Assembly: GCA_034189125.1 (NCBI GenBank)
Contig: JAXHVB010000116.1
Location: 1 to 21,838, forward strand
Source of the DNA: UBA5862 sp002408105
Lineage (GTDB): Bacteria; Pseudomonadota; Gammaproteobacteria; Pseudomonadales; UBA5862
DNA length: 21,838 bases
Direction of reading: 5' to 3'
Shown: positions 1 through 7,006 of the stretch, in pieces
How the letters are laid out: every line of letters starts with the position of its first letter
How positions within the stretch are numbered: the stretch's first letter is position 1
The notes under the pieces: generated by a model
Seen by the model: only the letters and a program-made list of their open reading frames with translations
Database searches by the model: none
Told to the model about the DNA's origin: nothing
Translations under genes and position numbers: made by a program

Positions 1-211
1 GCTCCGCGATGGCATTGAGCTCCGGAACCTCCACGCGACAGGGCTCGCACCACAGGGCCCAGTAATTGATCAGCAACCAGCGCTCGTCGAGCGCGCCCAG
101 ATCCACCGCCGATCCATCCAGTGCGTGAAACCGTGGACGGTCGCACGCCACGAGCGCTACAGCCACGAAGCAAACCGCGGCGACCACAACTATTCTTCTT
201 GAGATATCCAA
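1..211 (-). CDS. TlpA-like thioredoxin-fold lipoprotein (partial, C-terminus outside window)
   Basis: Only about 70 N-terminal residues lie in the window. They show a hydrophobic signal segment (VVVAAVCFVAVALVAC) ending in a lipobox-like LVAC, so a lipid-anchored, periplasm-facing protein is likely. A thioredoxin-like start follows (LLINYWALWCEPCRVEVPEL) with a WCEPC redox motif, the WCxxC active site of the TlpA/ResA group. Such proteins reduce or transfer disulfides in the envelope. The start is uncertain: TTG at 211 gives MDISRRIVVV, while a GTG at 187 (codon 9) has a better-placed AAGAAG upstream. It diverges from the PilZ-like gene, whose ATG is at 237, leaving only 25 to 50 bases for both promoters. 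The partner protein is unknown and the family call is firm only at the fold level. Confidence 0.72.
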   Translation of the reverse strand, partial: MDISRRIVVVAAVCFVAVALVACDRPRFHALDGSAVDLGALDERWLLINYWALWCEPCRVEVPELNAIAE

Positions 212-236
212 GGACTTCGCACAGTAGGGGGAAGCA

Positions 237-1790
237 ATGCCGGACGCCAGCGACCCAGAGGCGCAGTGCCTCGAAACACGACGCCTGCAGTTGACGGTTC
301 CAGCCCAGGACAGTGGCGGCGATCATAGCATGCCGGATTCGGCCATGTTGGCACGGCTGTTCGCAGCCGACACCCAGGTGCCACTGGTAGACCGGGCCGA
401 CTGGCTCGCCGCTGAATGCCTGCGCATCGCCCGTCGGGGTTGGCCGATGGATGCGCGCCTCCAAGCCGTCAATGCCTTGAAAACCCCGTATCAGACCACC
501 CTTGAGCTCATGAGTGAGCGGTTGTCCCGCCCGCCCACCACGTTGACCACATCCAGCCTCAACGCCCAATTGCACTCGCTCGGCAGACTGGCTCAGGCCG
601 TCGCCTTCGCCAGCAAGCGGCTGCTGCTGGACCTGGAAGCTTCCGGTGCGGACCCGGCCGCCCTCGATGGCTGCTGGAACTGGACCCTCTGGGCGTTGGC
701 CCAGCAGCAGCGGATCGCTGCAGCTGCCCATTGCCAACCGGCCCATGCCGTGCGGCTGGAGTTTCACCAGCTCATCGAGCTGCGTCGCGACACAGACGCC
801 GGCGCCAGCGCCAGCGCCGAGGGTGCGGTTGCTGGTGCGACCATGGACCCACCGGGTCTCAGCATCCAGGTGGCCTTGATGGAGACGATGGACACCTACG
901 GTCTCAGCACGCCAGACATCTGGCTCGCCTTCGACTACCTCGGCCAGCTTGTCCCCCCCTTGCTCGCCGCCAATCCCGAGATGGCTGCTGACCGGCTGGA
1001 CCACGGCGCACTGGTCAGTCAGGTGCGAGCGGACCGCGACCGAGTTCAAAACGCCGGCTCCGCAGCAATCGGTTTAGGGCGCGCCAGCGCACAACGGGCC
1101 CAAGCACTGCTTGCCCACATCGAACGCAACTGGAGCGACCAGCAGCGCGAGCGTGGCGACCGCAAACCCAGCCGAGGGCGAGTACAATTGGTGTTCGGAC
1201 TCGAAGCCACCACCCGCTGTGCGCGTCAGCAGCTGACCGAGGGACAGACCAGCGACGAGCACCTGCTATGGGCGCAGCTGCTCAACGTCAGTTCTGGGGG
1301 CTTCGCACTGAGGTTTCCAAACGGACTGGATAGCGCCCCCGACATCGGGGAACTGGTCTACCTGCCCGAGGCCCTGGCCGGAGTCAGCGAACTCGGCCAG
1401 CTCGGCATGGTGCGCTGGTGCCGCCGCGCCAGCGGTAGGCTCGACATCGGCGTTCAATCCATCCCAGGCCGCGTGGAAGCCCTGGACCTGTTGGCCATTG
1501 ACCGCACCTCGGTCAGCGCCAACGAACAGTCCTGCCTACTGGTTCGACAAGCCTCGCACCATGGCGAGTACCCAGCCATCGTAGCTCCGAGCGGGTCGGT
1601 TCAGTGCGGGCAGGCGCTGCACGTGCGCCCAATGCAAAAGATGAACCCCGTCGAAGTGGCCGCATCCTTGAACCTGATGAGCGGGGCTTATTTCGATTTG
1701 ATCGCCATCGAAACCGAGGAAGACCTCAGCACCTTCGACCCCCTCCAGGTCGAGGAAATCGATTTCGGGCTGGTCGGCCAGCAGTTGTAA
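237..1790 (+). CDS. PilZ-like domain protein, possible cyclic-di-GMP effector (517 aa)
   Basis: I do not recognise the full-length protein. Residues 1-340 are mostly predicted helical, with an Ala/Ser-rich low-complexity patch near residues 190-200. Residues about 320-430 look like a PilZ beta-barrel: a basic stretch (RERGDRKPSRGRVQL) leads into a strand, then NVSSGG at 350-355 fits the (D/N)xSxxG half of the PilZ signature. Alternating hydrophobic strands with a GMVRWCRR turn follow. The RxxxR half is not clean, so ligand binding is unproven. There is no signal peptide and no transmembrane segment, so it is probably cytosolic. The ATG at 237 is preceded by a purine-rich GGGGGAAG; an internal ATG at 330 is a weaker alternative. 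PilZ proteins bind c-di-GMP and act on motility, polysaccharide or pili. The neighbours give no pathway clue. Confidence 0.6.
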   Translation: MPDASDPEAQCLETRRLQLTVPAQDSGGDHSMPDSAMLARLFAADTQVPLVDRADWLAAECLRIARRGWPMDARLQAVNALKTPYQTTLELMSERLSRPPTTLTTSSLNAQLHSLGRLAQAVAFASKRLLLDLEASGADPAALDGCWNWTLWALAQQQRIAAAAHCQPAHAVRLEFHQLIELRRDTDAGASASAEGAVAGATMDPPGLSIQVALMETMDTYGLSTPDIWLAFDYLGQLVPPLLAANPEMAADRLDHGALVSQVRADRDRVQNAGSAAIGLGRASAQRAQALLAHIERNWSDQQRERGDRKPSRGRVQLVFGLEATTRCARQQLTEGQTSDEHLLWAQLLNVSSGGFALRFPNGLDSAPDIGELVYLPEALAGVSELGQLGMVRWCRRASGRLDIGVQSIPGRVEALDLLAIDRTSVSANEQSCLLVRQASHHGEYPAIVAPSGSVQCGQALHVRPMQKMNPVEVAASLNLMSGAYFDLIAIETEEDLSTFDPLQVEEIDFGLVGQQL

Positions 1791-2033
1791 CTCTCGCTCG
1801 GCCTGCGCTGCCGCCCCAGCCCTGGAAGCCTGACGAGCCCTGTTTCGCTGCGCTCCGGCGAGTTGCTGATCAACGGCACGGTCGAGCGGTGTGGGGAGCA
1901 AGTCGGCCTCCCTTGTCTACCCCTGCACCTGTCTCAACGGAACCTGCGGGCCGGTCTTCGGCACTTTTGTACCTCCAGCGGATGCAATACCATCGGGTCT
2001 TTATCGACCCACTCCCATGCCCGAGGTGCTCCC

Positions 2034-2636
2034 ATGAAGCTGTACTACGCGCCGGGTGCCTGCTCGATGGCACCCCACATCCTGTTGCGTGAAGCCGGCC
2101 TCGAATTCGCGTTGGAACGGGTGGACCTGCGCACCCACACGACCGAGGGCGGCGCGGACTACTATGCCATCAACCCGAAAGGGGCAGTGCCTGCCCTTGA
2201 AATTGCCCCTGGAGAGTTGCTCACCGAAGGCCCGGTGATTGGGCAATGGGTGTGCGATCAGGCCGGCCGACGGGACCTCATGCCCGAACCCGGCAGCCTG
2301 GCGCGGTATCGGGTGATGGAGTGGCAAAACTACATCAGCACCGAACTGCACAAATCCTTCGCTGTGTTGTTCAACTCCCAGATCCCGGCGGAGGTCAAAC
2401 CCATCTTTGTGCGGAGCCTCCGCGACAAGTTCGCGTGGGTATCCAAGCAGTTGGATGGCTCTGACCACTTGACCGGCAGCGACTTCACCGCCGCCGACGC
2501 GTACCTCTTCACCGTGTTGGGATGGGCGCCATTGGTGGGTGTTGACACCTCGGATTGCACGGGACTCAATGCATTCGCCATCCGTGTGGGCGAGCGCGCC
2601 AGCGTTGCGGCAGTGCGCCAGGCTGAAGGGCTCTAG
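2034..2636 (+). CDS. gstA: Glutathione S-transferase, beta class (GstA-like)
   Basis: This is a 200-residue cytosolic glutathione transferase that closely resembles E. coli GstA in length and motifs. The N-terminal thioredoxin-like domain starts MKLYYAPGAC with the beta-class Cys10. NPKGAVPAL supplies the cis-proline that contacts glutathione. The helical domain begins near residue 90 and carries TELHKSF with His106, matching the catalytic His of the E. coli enzyme. TAADAYLFTVLGW is the conserved helix-6 N-capping region. The ATG at 2034 is chosen because GAGGTG (2023-2028) sits five bases upstream; the frame stays open further upstream to 1863 but without family similarity. It conjugates or reduces electrophiles with glutathione. 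The preceding 243-base gap (1791-2033) shows no clear terminator or convincing promoter. Downstream genes are also thiol or redox enzymes. Confidence 0.93.
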   Translation: MKLYYAPGACSMAPHILLREAGLEFALERVDLRTHTTEGGADYYAINPKGAVPALEIAPGELLTEGPVIGQWVCDQAGRRDLMPEPGSLARYRVMEWQNYISTELHKSFAVLFNSQIPAEVKPIFVRSLRDKFAWVSKQLDGSDHLTGSDFTAADAYLFTVLGWAPLVGVDTSDCTGLNAFAIRVGERASVAAVRQAEGL

Positions 2637-2669
2637 CGCACCATTGTCCGCCTCCCTCCACAGGCCCCC

Positions 2670-2685
2670 GGGGTTGCAAAGCCCC
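2670..2685 (+). other. Small hairpin with GCAA tetraloop between gstA and yghU
   Basis: GGGGTT and AGCCCC flank GCAA, giving a six-pair stem (one G-U pair) closed by a GNRA-type loop. It lies 34 bases after the gstA stop. No T-run follows, so it is not a typical intrinsic terminator; it could be an mRNA-stability or pausing element, or chance in GC-rich DNA. Confidence 0.3.
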
Positions 2686-2753
2686 AGGGCTCAGGGTGAG
2701 AAGTGGCAGGTTGCGCCCCAAGCCCATCGCAGCCAATGTTCAAAGGAGCCAGC

Positions 2754-3602
2754 ATGAGTGATTCTAATCCAGCGAGCGAATACCAGCCCCCCAAAATTTG
2801 GACCTGGGATGCCGAGAGCGGTGGCCGCTTCGCGTCCATCAATCGGCCAATCGCAGGCCCAACCCACGAGCGCGATTTGCCCGTGGGCACACACCCGCAC
2901 CAACTCTATTCCCTCGCCACACCGAATGGCGTGAAGGTCACGGTCTTGCTGGAAGAGTTGCTCGAGCTCGGTATCGATGGCGCCGAATACGATGCCTGGC
3001 CCATCGTGATCTCAGACGGGGAGCAGTTCTCAAGCGGGTTCGTCGCCGCCAACCCCAACTCCAAGATCCCTGCGCTCATCGACCGCAGCGGTGCAGAGCC
3101 GATCCGGGTGTTCGAGTCCGGCGCCATTTTGCTGTACCTCGCCGAGAAGTTTTCGGCCTTCATCCCCAGTGTACGAGCGGAACGCGCCGAGTGCCTGTCG
3201 TGGCTGTTTTGGCAAATGGGCAGCGCGCCCTTTTTGGGTGGCGGGTTTGGGCACTTTTACGCCTACGCACCCGTCAAGCTGGAGTACCCCATCAACCGCT
3301 ATGCCATGGAAGTGAAACGCCAGCTGGACGTGCTCAATCGCACCCTCAGCGACCGACAGTTCATCTCGGGGGGTGAATACAGCATCGCGGACATCGCCAT
3401 CTACGCTTGGTACGGCGCGCTGGTGCTGCACAACATCTACGATGCTGCAGAGTTTTTGCAGGTGCATGAGTACGAACAGGTGGTGCGCTGGGCCAAAGAA
3501 ATCGAAGCGCGCCCCGCAGTTGAACGAGGCCGCCGGGTCAACCGCACCTGGGGCCCTGAAGCCGAGCGCGTCCCCGAGCGTCACAGCAAGACCGACCTGT
3601 AG
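2754..3602 (+). CDS. yghU: YghU-like glutathione-dependent disulfide-bond oxidoreductase
   Basis: This 282-residue protein aligns by eye with E. coli YghU (Nu-class GST) along its whole length. The N-terminal extension is shared (PPKIWTWD, FASINRPIAGPTHERDLPVG). The thioredoxin-like domain has YSLATPNGVKVT, NPNSKIPAL (cis-Pro) and the glutathione-binding VFESGAILLYLAEKF. The C-terminal helical domain carries the family blocks LGGGFGHFYAYAPVK, SIADIAIYAWYG and ERPAVERGRRVNRTWGP. YghU binds two glutathiones and has disulfide reductase activity. The start at 2754 is set by AAAGGAG (2742-2748), five bases upstream. It follows gstA by 117 bases, which hold a hairpin but no obvious promoter, so the two GST-family genes may be co-transcribed. 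It is probably cytosolic. Confidence 0.94.
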   Translation: MSDSNPASEYQPPKIWTWDAESGGRFASINRPIAGPTHERDLPVGTHPHQLYSLATPNGVKVTVLLEELLELGIDGAEYDAWPIVISDGEQFSSGFVAANPNSKIPALIDRSGAEPIRVFESGAILLYLAEKFSAFIPSVRAERAECLSWLFWQMGSAPFLGGGFGHFYAYAPVKLEYPINRYAMEVKRQLDVLNRTLSDRQFISGGEYSIADIAIYAWYGALVLHNIYDAAEFLQVHEYEQVVRWAKEIEARPAVERGRRVNRTWGPEAERVPERHSKTDL

Positions 3603-3661
3603 ACGCCGAGGGGCAAAAGACTGTGCCTGCAACCCCCGCCCCGGCCCCCAAGGAGGCCCGA

Positions 3662-4006
3662 ATGCCCGAAGTGGTCATTTATCACAATCCACGCTGTTCG
3701 AAGTCACGCCAGACGCTGGCTTTGCTCGAAGAGCATGGCGCGACCCCGAAAGTGATTCGATATCTCGAGACTCCCCCCGACGAATCAACGCTGCGCCAGT
3801 TGCTCACACTGCTCGAGATGGATGCCCGCAGCCTCGTGCGTCGCGGCGAGTCACTGTACGCTGAGCTCGGCCTGGATCAAGCGCCAGAGGCCAAACTGAT
3901 CGAATCCATGGCACGCTGGCCCATTTTGATCGAGCGCCCCATTGTCGTCGTGGGTGACCGCGCGGCCATCGGCCGCCCCCCCGAGAATGTTCTGAGGCTC
4001 CTTTGA
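3662..4006 (+). CDS. arsC: ArsC-family arsenate reductase (glutaredoxin-type)
   Basis: This 114-residue thioredoxin-fold protein opens with VVIYHNPRCSKSRQTL. Cys12 is the nucleophile position of glutaredoxin-linked ArsC, and HNPRCSKSR is the anion-binding loop. YLETPPDESTLRQLL is a further ArsC signature. The basic residues of LVRRGE and IERPIVVV, and the RPPENVL end, match the arginines that bind arsenate in the family. It is shorter than plasmid ArsC (about 140 aa), like many chromosomal copies. There is no arsR or arsB nearby, so its physiological substrate may be another anion or a disulfide. An excellent AAGGAGG lies just upstream of the ATG. The order arsC, wrbA, DUF2069 is, from general knowledge, a recurring gammaproteobacterial arrangement and supports the call. 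Confidence 0.9.
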   Translation: MPEVVIYHNPRCSKSRQTLALLEEHGATPKVIRYLETPPDESTLRQLLTLLEMDARSLVRRGESLYAELGLDQAPEAKLIESMARWPILIERPIVVVGDRAAIGRPPENVLRLL

Positions 4007-4091
4007 CACAGGCCAGCCCAAAGATCGACAGCACATGGTATGTTGAATTGGGTCAACCCTTGCCCGCTTGGGCCTTTCGCGAGGAACCGCA

Positions 4092-4700
4092 ATGACCGAT
4101 CAGCAGCCCTACGTGCTTGTTTTGTACTACAGCCGCTATGGCGCAACCGCTGAGATGGCTCGGCAAGTCGCGCGTGGCGTTGAACAAAGCCACCGCCTGG
4201 TGGCGCGCCTGCGCACGGTGCCCCCGGTGGCGGCCTGTACCCAGACTGCTGCTCCACCGGTTCCTGAGGATGGTGCGGTGTACTGCACCGAAGATGACCT
4301 GTCCAACTGTGCCGCCCTTGCCCTCGGCAGCCCCACCCGCTTCGGGAACATGGCGGCACCGATGAAGCATTTCCTCGACGGCACAGGCAGCCTGTGGCAG
4401 CAAGGCGCGCTCGCGGGACGCCCTGCCGGGGTCTTCACCTCGACTGCCAGCCTGCACGGGGGCCAGGAAACCACACTGCTGACGATGATGATGCCGCTGC
4501 TTCACCACGGCATGTTGATCACCGGGTTGCCATACACCGAGCCTGCCCTCAGCTCCACCCGTTCCGGCGGAACCCCATACGGGCCGAGTCACCTCGCAGG
4601 TGACGGTTCCCAGCCAATCACGGACGAAGAACGTGCGCTTTGCCAGGCGCTGGGTAAACGTCTGGCTGGAGTGGCGGAAAGACTCGGAGCCACGGATTGA
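4092..4700 (+). CDS. wrbA: NAD(P)H:quinone oxidoreductase WrbA (flavoprotein)
   Basis: A 202-residue flavodoxin-fold protein. The FMN phosphate loop is at VLVLYYSRYGATAEMA (residues 8-23) and the FMN ring-binding block at SPTRFGNM (80-87). SLHGGQETT, LLHHGM and RSGGTPYGPSHLAGDGS complete the WrbA pattern. WrbA proteins are cytosolic tetramers that reduce quinones by two electrons with NAD(P)H, preventing radical formation. The ATG at 4092 is preceded by GAGGAA; an in-frame ATG at 4068 lacks a comparable site. The 85-base gap after arsC holds a short GTTGA/TCAAC inverted repeat but no convincing promoter. Its stop TGA overlaps the TTG start of the next gene (TTGA), implying coupled translation. 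Confidence 0.95.
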   Translation: MTDQQPYVLVLYYSRYGATAEMARQVARGVEQSHRLVARLRTVPPVAACTQTAAPPVPEDGAVYCTEDDLSNCAALALGSPTRFGNMAAPMKHFLDGTGSLWQQGALAGRPAGVFTSTASLHGGQETTLLTMMMPLLHHGMLITGLPYTEPALSSTRSGGTPYGPSHLAGDGSQPITDEERALCQALGKRLAGVAERLGATD

Positions 4701-5068
4701 CCCTGGCACTCAAAACCAAAGCACGACTGAGCTGCCTGCCGTTCACACTGCTACTGGCGGTTTTGGCCACCCGACCACTCTGGTCCTCTGAGCCCGCTTC
4801 AGTGCCCGCCTGGCTGATCAGCAGCCTCAGCACCGTGCCATTGTTGCCGGTGTTTCCTGGTGTGGCGCGGGGAAACAAACGTGCGCACATTTGGCTTTGC
4901 TTGATCCTGCTGTTCTATTTGGTGTCGGCATTGCTCCGCGCGATGGGTGACGCCGCTGCGCAGCACGCCAGCGTTGTGCTCGCGTTGATCGGCGTGCAAT
5001 TTGTGTTCAGCATCCTATGGATCCGTCGCGAGAACGATCCAGACACCTCGGCCACAGCGGTACAGTAG
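4697..5068 (+). CDS. DUF2069 small membrane protein
   Basis: A 123-residue protein with about four hydrophobic segments: LPFTLLLAVLATRPLW, LISSLSTVPLLPVFPG, IWLCLILLFYLVSALLRA and SVVLALIGVQFVFSILW. Length, topology and position right after wrbA fit the DUF2069 family, whose function is unknown. The TTG start overlaps the wrbA stop by three bases, which is the main argument for this start since no separate ribosome site is visible. In other gammaproteobacteria the same neighbour relation with wrbA recurs (family knowledge). It is an inner-membrane protein by prediction; no catalytic motif is seen. Confidence 0.82.
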   Translation: MTLALKTKARLSCLPFTLLLAVLATRPLWSSEPASVPAWLISSLSTVPLLPVFPGVARGNKRAHIWLCLILLFYLVSALLRAMGDAAAQHASVVLALIGVQFVFSILWIRRENDPDTSATAVQ

Positions 5069-5095
5069 GGCCTTTCAGCCACGCAAGGAGTGCAG

Positions 5096-5836
5096 GTGCT
5101 CCCCGTCGTTCGAAAAATGGTGCAACTGCTCTCCAGCAGCGCACGTGACCTGGCCCCCATAGTGGCAGTGGTTGCATTTTTTCAAATCGTCGTTGTTGGC
5201 GAGGCACCTGAAGAACTTGGGGCGCTGGTCACTGGCTTGGTGGCTGTTCTACTGGGCCTGACGCTGTTTGTGCGCGGGCTTGAAATGAGCCTCTTTCCCC
5301 TCGGCGAGAACATGGCAACCGCTTTTGCGCGCAAGGGGAGCCTGAGCTGGTTGCTGCTTTTCGCTTTCGCACTCGGGTTTGGCACCACCGTTGCCGAGCC
5401 CGCTTTAATCGCCGTTGCCGCAGAGGCTGCCGAAGTCGCATCGGGCTCTGGAGCCTTGGCACCCACCGATTCGGCCAAGCACCGCTATGCCCTGGGCCTC
5501 AGGCTCACCGTCGCCCTATCCGTCGGACTTGCCATCACTGCCGGCGTGTTCCGTATCCTTAAAGGCTGGCCGGTGCACTGGGCGATCATTGGTGGCTACG
5601 TACTTGTCATGGTAATCACGCTGTTCGCTCCACCAGAAATTGTCGGCATTGCCTACGATTCTGGCGGTGTCACCACCTCCACGGTCACTGTGCCTCTGGT
5701 CGCCGCCCTGGGGGTTGGCCTTGCGTCATCACTCCAGGGACGCAACCCATTGCTCGATGGATTCGGCCTGATCGCCTTTGCCAGCCTGACACCGATGATT
5801 TTTGTCATGCTGTACGGACTGCTGGTGCACGCATGA
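5096..5836 (+). CDS. DUF1538 membrane protein A (putative transporter subunit)
   Basis: A 246-residue polytopic membrane protein, recognised as DUF1538 from two conserved blocks. One is FGTTVAEPALIAVAAEA around Glu101. The other is AYDSGGVTTSTVTVPLV around Asp188, followed by LLDGFGLIAFASL. Roughly six or seven hydrophobic segments are present. Acidic and Thr/Ser residues in otherwise hydrophobic stretches suggest a pore or ion-coupled transport path (inference). Start choice: AAGGAG at 5085-5090 is ideally spaced from the GTG at 5096, while a GTG at 5090 would overlap it. It lies 27 bases after DUF2069. Its stop overlaps the start of its paralogue (ATGA), so the two are made together and probably form one complex. 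The substrate is unknown. Many family members, as I recall, carry two such domains in one chain; here they are separate genes. Confidence 0.88.
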   Translation: MLPVVRKMVQLLSSSARDLAPIVAVVAFFQIVVVGEAPEELGALVTGLVAVLLGLTLFVRGLEMSLFPLGENMATAFARKGSLSWLLLFAFALGFGTTVAEPALIAVAAEAAEVASGSGALAPTDSAKHRYALGLRLTVALSVGLAITAGVFRILKGWPVHWAIIGGYVLVMVITLFAPPEIVGIAYDSGGVTTSTVTVPLVAALGVGLASSLQGRNPLLDGFGLIAFASLTPMIFVMLYGLLVHA

Positions 5837-6642
5837 CGTTTTTTTCCCAACTGCTCGCTACCCTGCTGAGTACACTCATTGATTTGACGCCAATCATCGC
5901 AATCATTCTCGGCTTTCAAACCCTGGTGATTCGCGAGCCGCTGCCACGTCTGCATGAGTTGTTGATTGGCCTTGGCTATGTATGGCTCGGGCTCGCGCTT
6001 TTTCTCATCGGCCTGGATCTTGCCCTCTTTCCCCTTGGGCGCCTGATGGCCGAGCAGCTCACTGCCGCCGCCTTTGGCACAGACGGCACTGCAGCGCTGC
6101 TGGACCAACTCTGGATTTACCTGTTCGCCTTTGCAATTGGCCTCTCCACCACGATCGCTGAACCCTCCCTGATCGCCGTGGCGCTCAAAGCGGAACAGGT
6201 CTCAGGCGGTGCAATCGGTGGTTGGGGGCTGCGCCTGGCGGTGGCACTGGGCGTTGCCGTCGGCATTACCCTGGGGGTATACCGCATCATCAGCGGAACG
6301 CCCTTGCAGTACTACATCCTGGCCGGCTATGTCCTGGTCGTGGCGCAAACCTTTCTGGCCCCGCGGTCCATCGTTCCGCTCGCGTACGATTCCGGTGGTG
6401 TCACGACGTCGACAGTCACGGTACCTTTGGTCACCGCACTCGGGCTGGGGTTGGCCGAGCAGGTTCCAGGGCGCAGTGTGCTGATCGACGGGTTCGGGCT
6501 CATCGCGTTCGCCAGCCTTTTCCCAATCATCGCCGTGCTGGGTTACGCTCAACTCGGTGAGTGGATCAGCCGCCGTAACACCAGGGATCCAATCCGCAGT
6601 AGCGCCGAGCCGACCAGCGGATCAATGGGGGACCAACGATGA
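5833..6642 (+). CDS. DUF1538 membrane protein B (putative transporter subunit)
   Basis: A 269-residue paralogue of the preceding protein. The same blocks occur at nearly the same positions: LFPLG (65-69), STTIAEPSLIAVALKAE around Glu110, and AYDSGGVTTSTVTVPLV around Asp186 followed by LIDGFGLIAFASL. It has six or seven hydrophobic segments. The C-terminal tail of about 25 residues is polar, rich in Arg, Ser and Asp (from about 245), probably cytosolic, and absent from protein A. That tail is a candidate docking site for the PII-like or CBS protein encoded next (inference). The ATG overlaps the upstream TGA. The PII-like gene starts 13 bases downstream. It most likely forms a heteromeric membrane complex with protein A. 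Confidence 0.88.
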   Translation: MTFFSQLLATLLSTLIDLTPIIAIILGFQTLVIREPLPRLHELLIGLGYVWLGLALFLIGLDLALFPLGRLMAEQLTAAAFGTDGTAALLDQLWIYLFAFAIGLSTTIAEPSLIAVALKAEQVSGGAIGGWGLRLAVALGVAVGITLGVYRIISGTPLQYYILAGYVLVVAQTFLAPRSIVPLAYDSGGVTTSTVTVPLVTALGLGLAEQVPGRSVLIDGFGLIAFASLFPIIAVLGYAQLGEWISRRNTRDPIRSSAEPTSGSMGDQR

Positions 6643-6655
6643 ACAGGAACGCGAC

Positions 6656-7006
6656 ATGCATTTCAAACTGATACTCGTGTTCGCCGACAACCAGAACACC
6701 GACCCGATCATGGAGGCTGCCCGCGAAGCCGGGGCAACCGGCGCCACCGTCATTACGAGCGCCCGGGGCGAGGGGATCACAAAAACCAAGAGCTTTTTTG
6801 GCCTGAACCTCGAGTCACCACGGGATGTGGTGCTATTTCTCGTGGAAGAGCACCTGAGTCAAACCATTCTCGAACGCATCGCCAAAGTCGGCGAGTTCGA
6901 CAACAAACCCGGGAGCGGCATCGCCGTGCAAATCGACGTGGAAGACGCCGTGGGAGTTAAGCACCAAATCGAGGCGTTGGTCGACGTAGTGGGGGACGAG
7001 CTGTGA
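6656..7006 (+). CDS. PII-like signalling protein (divergent, short T-loop)
   Basis: A 116-residue protein with a PII-type ferredoxin-like fold. Strand 1 is HFKLILVFAD, a helix runs over residues 16-27, and GATGATVITSARGEG corresponds to the PII block TGMTVTEVKGFG. The region replacing the T-loop (residues 40-56, ITKTKSFFGLNLESPRD) is short and lacks the Tyr51 that is uridylylated in GlnB/GlnK. The B-loop equivalent is NKPGSGIAVQIDV, where GSG replaces GDG. It is therefore not a canonical nitrogen regulator. PII relatives bind ATP/ADP/AMP or cAMP and gate transporters (AmtB-GlnK, SbtA-SbtB). By position this one probably gates the DUF1538 pair (inference). ATG at 6656 is preceded by CAGGAA. 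The stop overlaps the GTG of the next gene. Confidence 0.86.
   Translation: MHFKLILVFADNQNTDPIMEAAREAGATGATVITSARGEGITKTKSFFGLNLESPRDVVLFLVEEHLSQTILERIAKVGEFDNKPGSGIAVQIDVEDAVGVKHQIEALVDVVGDEL

Noticed and set aside
646..991. Alternative-frame open reading frames inside the PilZ-like gene and, similarly, within sbcB, lpxB and bamA
   Set aside because: They have Arg/Pro/Ala-rich compositions typical of shifted frames in GC-rich DNA, no ribosome sites and no recognisable domains.
1967..1993. TTGTAC and TACCAT as a sigma-70 promoter for gstA
   Set aside because: The spacing is only 15 bases and the -10 match is poor, so it is not distinguishable from chance.
1863..2033. Upstream in-frame extension of gstA by 57 codons
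   Set aside because: It has no similarity to GST N-termini, and the ATG at 2034 has a well-spaced GAGGTG and the conserved MKLYYAPGAC start.
3662..4006. Arsenic resistance operon
   Set aside because: No arsR, arsB/acr3 or arsH-like gene is nearby. The arsC-like gene sits in the wrbA-DUF2069 context instead.
4036..4070. Inverted repeats GTTGA/TCAAC and GGGT/ACCC before wrbA as an operator or terminator
   Set aside because: The stems are five pairs or fewer, with an alternative two-base loop and no T-run. They are too weak to call.
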